64,000 bases of DNA from Symbiodinium kawagutii. Taxonomy: Eukaryota > Sar > Dinophyceae > Suessiales > Symbiodiniaceae. The stretch lies in NCBI GenBank assembly GCA_009767595.1, contig VSDK01021893.1:69020-133019 (forward strand), in the 5' to 3' direction. Below, in pieces: positions 62,201 through 64,000 of this stretch; the stretch's first letter is position 1, and each line of letters starts with the position of its first letter. The notes beneath the pieces were generated by a model, which ran no database searches, had not been told where the DNA came from, and saw nothing but the letters and a program-made list of their open reading frames with translations. The translations under genes and the position numbers were made by a program.

Positions 62201-63571
62201 ACTCCATGGGTTTCCATGGGGATTCTCCCATGAGATCAGCCATTTCTAGCTTAATAATAGTAGGGGATAAGACTAACCAACTATAGGGGCTACACCATGG
62301 CTGGTTAACAGTCGTAATAGTGGACTGGGGATGTTGATTGTACTTGATAGTACATAGCTGGTTAATGTTGGTGACAGTAATGGTTTGCAATAGGGGATCA
62401 TGACCAACAATAGCCATTGTTCATAGGGAAACCAATCAACTATAGGGGGTACACCATGGCGAACTGGACAAATTCAAATGACGCCCAAAAACTTACCCAC
62501 CCACCGCTCGTGAGGCAAATCAGCTCCTGACTGCCCACCGAACCAGATCGGGTAGCCAACATCGCAGAGCTTGAGATGTACTTCAGACATAAGTTGGCTG
62601 GTTTCCCCGTGAATAATGGCTTTGTTGGTTGTTATTCCTGATGCATCATCAACCGTTAACCAGCTGGTTGTATCAAGTACAGTAGGGGATTTTTACCCCT
62701 CCCCCTACCCTATCCCCTATGAATAACAATTATTTTTGGTTGTTAATTGTGAACCATTCCATAACCAGCATTAACCAGCTAGTTGTATGACATAAGTTGG
62801 ATGCAAACACCATAGGTGGATAAAGTGACAGCTGTCACCACCTCCCCAAGATTTTTGTGATTTCTAAACTGGTTGTTGCAATGACCCACTGAGAATCATT
62901 GAAGCCCAATGTCGGCTCGTCACAAATGGATCCGCAGCAAGGGTTGAACCACCATTCCCAAAAATATGCTACTCAAACGTTTGATCCATGATTGATTCTT
63001 CACAAGGATTGACATTTCAGGATGGCTGAAAAATAGTGACGAAATCAAAATCCTTGAAAAATCAATAGCCGGTAAATATATGAACAACGGACAAAATCCA
63101 GTCACATGCTCTGGCCATAGCCCCTCCTTGTCTCCATCCTCCTTGTCTCCATCATCCAGGGCCAGTGCAACAGGGTGCGGCTTCACTTCATACAGGAAGG
63201 CCGGATCCATCGTATTTCCATCTGTGTCGAGCGCCTGCCGAAGATCAACCACAGCCCCAGCTCCCCGAAGCGATGGATTCAGGGAACTACCAACTAGGCC
63301 AACAGGTTGACGTAAGGGATCAATCATTGCTACGCTCCTGGAAACTAACATAAACACCAGGGGACAGTTCCCAGGTTATTTTCCTCTTAGGATTGGTCAT
63401 TTTCAGGTGATATGTTAGTTTCCTGGACGGCATCGTTGTTGACCATGACGCACCATCATTAATGGTTAACGCTGTGGTCATTGACTCATGATCATTGCTG
63501 GTCGTTGTTGGGTGTTCACTCCTACTACGAATGACAAATGTCGCTAGAGTTGACTTGTCTCCAAGATCCAT
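36697..63571 (-). CDS. Putative multi-exon protein gene (model, minus strand)
   Basis: A chain of short open islands on the minus strand, each flanked by AG on its 5' side and GT (or GC/GA) on its 3' side, can be joined in compatible phase over about 27 kb. The eight-exon stretch from 63571 to about 52624 is the strongest: each join preserves frame without inserting bases. The predicted product begins MDLGDKSTLATF, then becomes rich in Ala, Glu, Lys and Arg, with helix-favouring runs in exons 3-9. Introns are about 85 bp to 4 kb and packed with inverted-repeat elements. The family is not recognised and no function is proposed. Between 52.6 and 47.3 kb the phases are not fully resolved, and 41.5-43.0 kb is unresolved, so the model may be two genes or lack small exons. 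Confidence 0.5.
37691..37765 (-). CDS. Exon 16, 25-codon segment
   Basis: After TTTCCAGCCCAG|G and before GTTAGC. It encodes ECIHGSWVPI then HSLRFARELDLEIAE, phase 0-0. The acceptor has a fair pyrimidine stretch. The GC-rich island is wider (about 37565-37810) and all three minus frames plus a plus frame (GFPRKTARRGQLDWQG...) are open across it, so a longer exon in another frame cannot be excluded. Confidence 0.4.
38262..38315 (-). CDS. Exon 15, 18-codon segment
   Basis: After GTCGAGTCAG and before GTGGCT. It encodes LVVMIVMTQQLVYHQHHP in phase 0-0 and lies between two family B copies (38084-38213 and 38374-38502). The frame stays open beyond the donor through ARERSERHGAAP to a TGA at about 38220. 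It is short, so this is the least secure exon of the chain; included because phase and strand agree with both neighbours. Confidence 0.3.
39144..39265 (-). CDS. Exon 14, Cys-containing segment
   Basis: A 122-nt island after AGCCGGCAG (phase 1 in, phase 0 out), before GTGGTA. It encodes RRPSVLCTAQQ, CLGSCKRGEHANGKMADMG and TTGAVVPSP. A second minus frame is also open and looks plausible (YALLSSALGLANAEN then MAKWPTWERQEQW). The frame was chosen by phase with exon 13. A family C element (39034-39133) abuts its 3' side. Confidence 0.4.
40343..40452. mobile_element. Family D inverted-repeat element (type copy)
   Basis: Ends CTGGTTGGTGGTTCCAACCC and AAAACCACCAACCAG around a conserved core (GTCAACCAACCATTTGTTAA, then ATTACTAGGGAAAA and AAATGTCAATCAAA). 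Other copies: 2193-2293, 4157-4261, 5037-5101 (short), 6037-6145, 11761-11855, 12420-12500, 26162-26257, 30764-30858, 33056-33156, 43022-43119, 46346-46443, 53940-54049 and 55050-55152; partial at 3543-3630 and 54960. Length about 95-110 bp, remarkably uniform, so probably the youngest abundant family. Confidence 0.82.
40664..40727 (-). CDS. Exon 13, short segment next to a family B element
   Basis: A 64-nt island directly after TTGACCCATAG, the terminus of a family B element, and before CAG|GTTGGC. It encodes LTYPHVEALPSDRISPVNHG (phase 0 in, phase 1 out). If correct, the intron's 3' splice site is supplied by the element's terminal repeat. The plus strand is also open over 52 codons here (MESLDEPSYGKALGALG...), so the strand rests on the overall minus polarity. 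Confidence 0.4.
41560..41769 (-). CDS. Possible signal-peptide ORF
   Basis: An internal ATG at 41769 starts a 69-codon frame whose N-terminus is Met-Arg, a hydrophobic core FLVLIWALLVPLAGL and a small-residue cleavage-like site ANA|G, the classic layout of a secretory signal. The open frame extends upstream to 41898 with another hydrophobic run (FVVLLAMFSFLTLSLLLLVA), which could instead make it a two-segment membrane protein. A 155-codon alternative minus frame (42139-41672) overlaps. Only one of the two can be real. Confidence 0.28.
   Translation of the reverse strand: MRFLVLIWALLVPLAGLANAGTHRVLTHVWVADMRLAATCKQKQLGNAGRLLLQYHDFDRRLLTKQCKM
42189..42527 (-). CDS. 112-codon open frame, unresolved
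   Basis: A minus frame with good codon mixture: LIFIRHWDSSPPLVLLGELP, FHPIRIPKSLGLHRLAGELK and QYLQGGPKHETYCVTV. A second minus frame overlapping its 3' part (about 42263-42147, after CGTCGCAG|G) reads TKTVLEVVINLDQGLHAEDK then WHIAAGTGRCF and a TAG. A splice or frameshift between the two is possible. Either may be an exon of the minus-strand gene. Confidence 0.3.
   Translation of the reverse strand: MEFPKHSQLIFIRHWDSSPPLVLLGELPRTASMSPLAATLRVSPYRTWEFHPIRIPKSLGLHRLAGELKELGVQYLQGGPKHETYCVTVTSQVSSDQNRTGSRNQLGSRPSC
42557..43009 (-). CDS. 150-codon open frame, unresolved
   Basis: A 150-codon minus frame in fairly AT-rich DNA, unusually long for this window. It contains FVWDLLANEASMF, CYVMLCQFINIFIQCLH and MVSDGQEVLLRVGVHNQQQ. 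It could hold real coding sequence, but an exon in another frame (42953-42906, after GTTAGCAG|G, before GTTCTG, phase 0) also fits the gene model. Element copies are absent from about 41470 to 43010, which sets this stretch apart from its surroundings. No homology recognised. Confidence 0.25.
   Translation of the reverse strand: MIFMCFGDLPGMCTFTVSRHMHFFVWDLLANEASMFWTSKSSRGHEDICYVMLCQFINIFIQCLHVSKHLESAWISWCHRHLKACRAPKMWGTSFRNLGSTRVCQLMVSDGQEVLLRVGVHNQQQRRIYYATARIIWVNDFLELSHKFVG
43184..43306 (-). CDS. Exon 12, 41-codon segment
   Basis: A 123-nt, phase 0-0 island after TTAACCAG and before GTTCCC. It begins LANSYLQLMTQGVL and continues TNIAQKSLRKEAHPNLHYQG, DSLGNEE. A family A element (43334-43430) ends 27 bp upstream on this strand and a family D element (43022-43119) starts 65 bp downstream, so both flanking introns contain elements close to the exon. 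The plus strand is also open here (WLHRQLNMKRNDPQ...). Confidence 0.48.
45639..45743 (-). CDS. Exon 11, Cys/Gly-rich then helical segment
   Basis: A 105-nt, phase 0-0 island after GATTACGCAG and before GTGATT. It encodes PCHLITSCGETC followed by GSCRGFLKQAQADLLGDRR. A second open minus frame exists here (FLWRDVRLGGWQLPRFL...), so the frame was chosen by phase with exons 10 and 12. The three closely spaced Cys residues do not match a zinc-binding pattern that I recognise. Confidence 0.5.
47142..47288 (-). CDS. Exon 10, 49-codon segment
   Basis: A 147-nt, phase 0-0 exon after TTTGATGCAG|G and before GTGCGA. It opens EVSFKE, then EHLAAASASVQKAQDEG, PLDPKSTGAV, and ends in a Cys/Trp-containing TCGEALSSWDRCAATFG. 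This marks a change from the Ala/Glu helical stretch to a more globular, Cys-containing part. The frame continues open past the donor but becomes repeat-like. Joins exon 11 in phase 0. Confidence 0.6.
48203..48320. mobile_element. Family F inverted-repeat-like element
   Basis: Shares AACCCTGGATTA, AAACCCCTG and CCCAAAAAGCCAACTGG with copies at 21575-21690 and 53468-53553 (inverted orientation). The copies have GGATTAA / TTAATCC-type ends and an internal GGTAACCCCC block. Boundaries are approximate. Non-coding. Confidence 0.5.
48390..48508. mobile_element. Family E inverted-repeat element
   Basis: Ends CTTGGATGTGCA and TGCACATCCAAG, with AGAAACCATGGGA and TTGTGACCACT in the interior. Other copies: 10077-10180 (right end decayed) and 60077-60185; a right-end fragment at 35383-35406 follows a C element. 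Non-coding. Confidence 0.65.
48732..48835 (-). CDS. Exon 9, Ala/Glu/Arg-rich helical segment
   Basis: A 104-nt island after GGCTAG|G and before GTGCTG. It encodes ERTKGHDAS, SQITEQFAAERLREAAAKD and PAAG. Composition is like exons 3-8. The acceptor motif repeats the CTAG|G of exon 8. Its phase relative to exons 8 and 10 is not settled: an alternative acceptor (CGCCAG at 48829-48828) restores phase with exon 8, while exon 10 needs phase 0. A small exon may be missing on one side. Confidence 0.58.
49000..52600. other. Long AT-rich intron-like stretch
   Basis: Built largely of ACCATTATTAACCA, AAACCACCA and CCCTATAAAACC words, with an A-like end at 49639, a C-like end at 49168 and a B copy at 50842-50965. 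Lies between minus-strand exons 8 and 9. No exon seen; an open minus frame at 51009-51308 is not convincing. Confidence 0.6.
52624..52739 (-). CDS. Exon 8, coiled-coil-like segment
   Basis: A GC-rich island after GTAGCTAG|G. It encodes HQHYAETV then PALEREAAKLAQNEAKKLRF and LDRERGG, with hydrophobic residues spaced as in a heptad pattern. Donor candidates are GTGGTG at 52636 (phase 1), GTGAAA three bases on, and GTGCTT giving the end listed here (phase 2). An AG followed by G at the 3' splice site is a reported dinoflagellate preference. Family not recognised. Confidence 0.62.
54856..54904 (-). CDS. Exon 7, short helical segment (3' edge uncertain)
   Basis: A 49-nt reading after GAGCTCCAG: a Phe codon completed from exon 6, then HLGQAARSAAAPYIE, ending at GTCGGG in phase 0, which fits exon 8. 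A second and stronger donor, GTAAGA, sits at 54809-54804 and would extend the exon to 95 nt, but then no open phase is available in exon 8. A different frame of the same bases is also open to that donor (ending DKPLEWLELAGA). Boundaries therefore need transcript support. Confidence 0.45.
55776..55888 (-). CDS. Exon 6, helical segment
   Basis: A 113-nt island (phase 0 in, phase 2 out) after ATGGCTTGAG and before GTGGGG. It encodes HHQALSASSNVRQATAG then PWRLRAAEAAVGA. Composition matches exons 3-8. The plus-strand reading of the same bases is Cys/Ser-rich and has no matching partners, so minus is preferred. A family B element copy lies just upstream (plus 55918 onward). The alternative donor GTCCCT, 10 bases on, would change the phase. 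Confidence 0.55.
57513..57644 (-). CDS. Exon 5, 44-codon helical segment
   Basis: A 132-nt, phase 0-0 exon after CCTTAAAAG and ending at GTAAGG, a good donor. It encodes a basic helical stretch including PFHRGQALKNG and KETWVAAMLKANEARGAMA. GC exceeds 65% here against about 40% around it. This is the best single exon in the window: both boundaries are plausible, codons are G-first and GC-ending, and the frame is compatible with its neighbours on both sides. Function unknown. Confidence 0.72.
58651..58765. mobile_element. Family C inverted-repeat element (type copy)
   Basis: Ends TACCCTCTGGTAAACTAACA and ATGTTAGTTCACCAAAGGGTA, with inner GGAAAATCCAC / GTGGATTTTCC repeats also inverted, so the copy can fold into one long hairpin. 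Other copies: 14528-14625, 28152-28321, 37962-38083, 39034-39133, a looser one at 39318-39421 and 11113-11212; partial ends at 34319, 35311-35341 and 49168. Non-coding. Copies next to exon islands at 39.1 and 38.1 kb are on the intron side. Confidence 0.75.
59239..59400. repeat. CAAT/CAAC microsatellite array
   Basis: Runs of CAATCAAT grade into CAACCAAT and back. It is open in several plus frames, giving Asn/Gln/Ser/Ile-rich periodic translations that should not be taken as genes. Confidence 0.95.
59632..59755 (-). CDS. Exon 4, strongly Ala-rich helical segment
   Basis: A 124-nt island (phase 2 in, phase 0 out), preceded by CATTGAG and followed by GTGGAT. It encodes FHAAAKADPM, then AAAAAARDAALNAGDAAVRA and a basic/acidic RLAERSIE tail, typical of a long amphipathic helix. 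GC is far above the flanking 40% DNA and the third codon position is mostly G or C. The frame stays open past the donor for some codons, so the 3' edge is an inference. It joins exon 5 without a frame change. No homologue recognised. Confidence 0.68.
61916..62245. repeat. Perfect 45-bp inverted repeat flanking exon 3
   Basis: Positions 61916-61960 (AAATGGCTGATCTCATGGGA...) are repeated exactly in inverted orientation at 62201-62245. Similarity continues weakly outside (TAAGCT / AGCTTA). The 240-bp interior holds GC-rich exon 3 plus AT-rich sequence resembling family B interiors (GGGGATAACAACCAATAGTAG). It could be a young foldback element that landed around an exon, a local inverted duplication, or an element that captured exon sequence. 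Confidence 0.85.
62022..62101 (-). CDS. Exon 3, Ala/Glu-rich segment inside an inverted repeat
   Basis: An 80-nt GC-rich island after CTCAACAG and before GTGAGC. It reads EDPKEAANASEDAAQQWAG, then leaves two bases that complete a Phe codon with exon 4. Composition (Ala, Glu, Lys, Gln) matches the following exons. The exon lies between two perfect 45-bp inverted copies (61916-61960 and 62201-62245) in its flanking introns, an arrangement that could loop the exon out. Confidence 0.55.
63106..63337 (-). CDS. Exon 2, hypothetical protein segment
   Basis: A 232-nt island enters in phase 2 after TTTCCAG and ends in phase 0 before GTGACT. It encodes a well-mixed sequence including DPLRQPVGLVGSS, an acidic DDGDKEDGDKEG repeat (GATGGAGACAAGGAG is duplicated) and ends ...GLWPEH. 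This is one of the most convincing coding islands in the window: GC is above its surroundings, the frame has no stop, and the opposite strand gives only Ser/Pro-rich shadows. No known domain was recognised. The next island, 1 kb downstream, accepts phase 0. Confidence 0.6.
63338..63422 (-). mobile_element. 85-bp inverted-repeat introner (family C-like) acting as a GA-AG intron
   Basis: On the minus strand the interval starts GAAACTAACATA and ends TATGTTAGTTTCCAG, so its ends are inverted copies of each other. CCAGGA occurs at both borders, as a target duplication would. Removing GA...AG joins two open frames in phase (Pro-Ser-Arg-Ser-Val). The 85-bp length is not a multiple of three, so splicing or its absence matters for the downstream frame. 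GA 5' splice sites are rare in eukaryotes but reported for dinoflagellates. The terminal core ACTAACAT matches family C. Confidence 0.55.
63423..63571 (-). CDS. Exon 1 with putative start codon
   Basis: An ATG at 63571-63569 opens a 49-codon frame reading MDLGDKSTLATF... and ending ...SWSTTMPS plus two bases of an Arg codon. An in-frame TGA lies two codons upstream, so translation starts here or an exon begins near here. The segment is Ser/Thr rich, with no signal peptide or membrane segment. Its 3' edge, CCGTCCAG, is followed by GAAACTAACATA, the end of an 85-bp inverted-repeat intron. Joining across it completes an Arg codon and continues open in exon 2. The start could instead be an acceptor a few codons in, such as after CTCTAG. 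No promoter was recognised upstream. Confidence 0.5.
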
Positions 63572-64000
63572 AAATCAACACCACCAAGAATCCAAAATCA
63601 AGGAATCAAAATACATCGACCACAAATCAAAACCAAGACTCCAAAATCAATAGATCAACCATGAAACCCACTATAAAATCCATCTAAATCAACCAAAAAA
63701 CCACTATAGAATACAAGCTACCCATGAAATCCACCATCAAATCTTACAGTCAACCACAAAACCACCCTAAAACCATCCTATAAATCACCTGAAACATCCT
63801 TAAACTCATCAGAAACTTCCAAAACCAATGAATCAACCATAAAACCTAAGGTCAACCGCAAAACCCACCTAAAGTCAACCACAAAACCCCCAATAAACAC
63901 CAGCTAAAATCAACAACAAAATCCACGATAAACCAACCACAAAACCATAATAAAATCCACCTAAAGCCAACCACAAAAACTATTTAAATTCAACAGCAAA
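63572..64000. repeat. A-rich quasi-periodic repeat upstream of putative start
   Basis: Degenerate units of about 25-35 bp built from ATCAACCACAAAACCACC and AATAAAATCCACCTAAA run to the end of the window. The minus-strand complement is T-rich (TTTTGTGGTTGATTTTAGG), as a 5' upstream or intronic pyrimidine tract would be on that strand. No TATA-like or other promoter motif can be named. Confidence 0.6.

Overview
The window looks like nuclear DNA of a protist with very large, repeat-filled introns. The best guess is a dinoflagellate (Symbiodiniaceae, Polarella or a relative). Reasons, all indirect: no compact operons or long ORFs anywhere in 64 kb; short GC-rich open segments of about 50-230 bp scattered in AT-rich DNA; dozens of short terminal-inverted-repeat elements (MITE or introner type) of about 85-140 bp; and inferred introns whose 5' ends read GT, GC and GA with AG at the 3' end, which is the known dinoflagellate range. 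No tRNA, rRNA, CRISPR array, autonomous transposase or named protein family was recognised.

Right two thirds (about 29.5-63.6 kb): a series of exon-like islands on the minus strand. From an ATG at 63571 down to about 52.6 kb, eight islands join with compatible phases: 63571-63423, 63337-63106, 62101-62022, 59755-59632, 57644-57513, 55888-55776, 54904-54856 and 52739-52624. All but one of these joins use GT-AG; the first uses GA-AG. Further islands at 48.8, 47.2, 45.7, 43.2, 40.7, 39.2, 38.3, 37.7 and 36.8 kb also fit on the same strand with mostly compatible phases, then less certain ones at 35.2, 33.4, 32.75, 32.5, 31.3, 30.6 and 29.7 kb. The last has a stop at 29569-29571 and may be the 3' end. 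The product is unrecognised. Its first half is rich in Ala, Glu, Lys and Arg, suggesting helix or coiled coil.

Left third (1-29 kb): mostly repeats, with isolated open islands (about 2.0, 3.3, 4.8, 5.6, 13.9, 14.7, 15.1, 16.0, 22.1 and 25.3 kb) whose strand often cannot be decided by eye. They could be more exons of the same gene, another gene, or chance.

Repeats: at least eight short inverted-repeat families are named here A-H. A (ends GGTGGTTTCTCAAAAT / ATTTTGAGAAACACC), B (ATGGCTATGGGTCAA / TTGACCCATAGCCAT), C (CTCTGGTAAACTAACATGG / mirror) and D (CTGGTTGGTGGTTT / AAACCACCAACCAG) are the most abundant. Several A, B and C copies lie exactly at inferred exon edges, so at least some seem to be introns created by element insertion. 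One D copy is split by a 599-bp Mutator-like element with a perfect 9-bp target duplication. Simple repeats ((TAG)n, TA-rich tracts, TTGATGATGG-like and CAATCAAC arrays) fill much of the rest.

All exon calls were made by eye from reading frame, composition and splice-like sites, with no alignment or transcript data.
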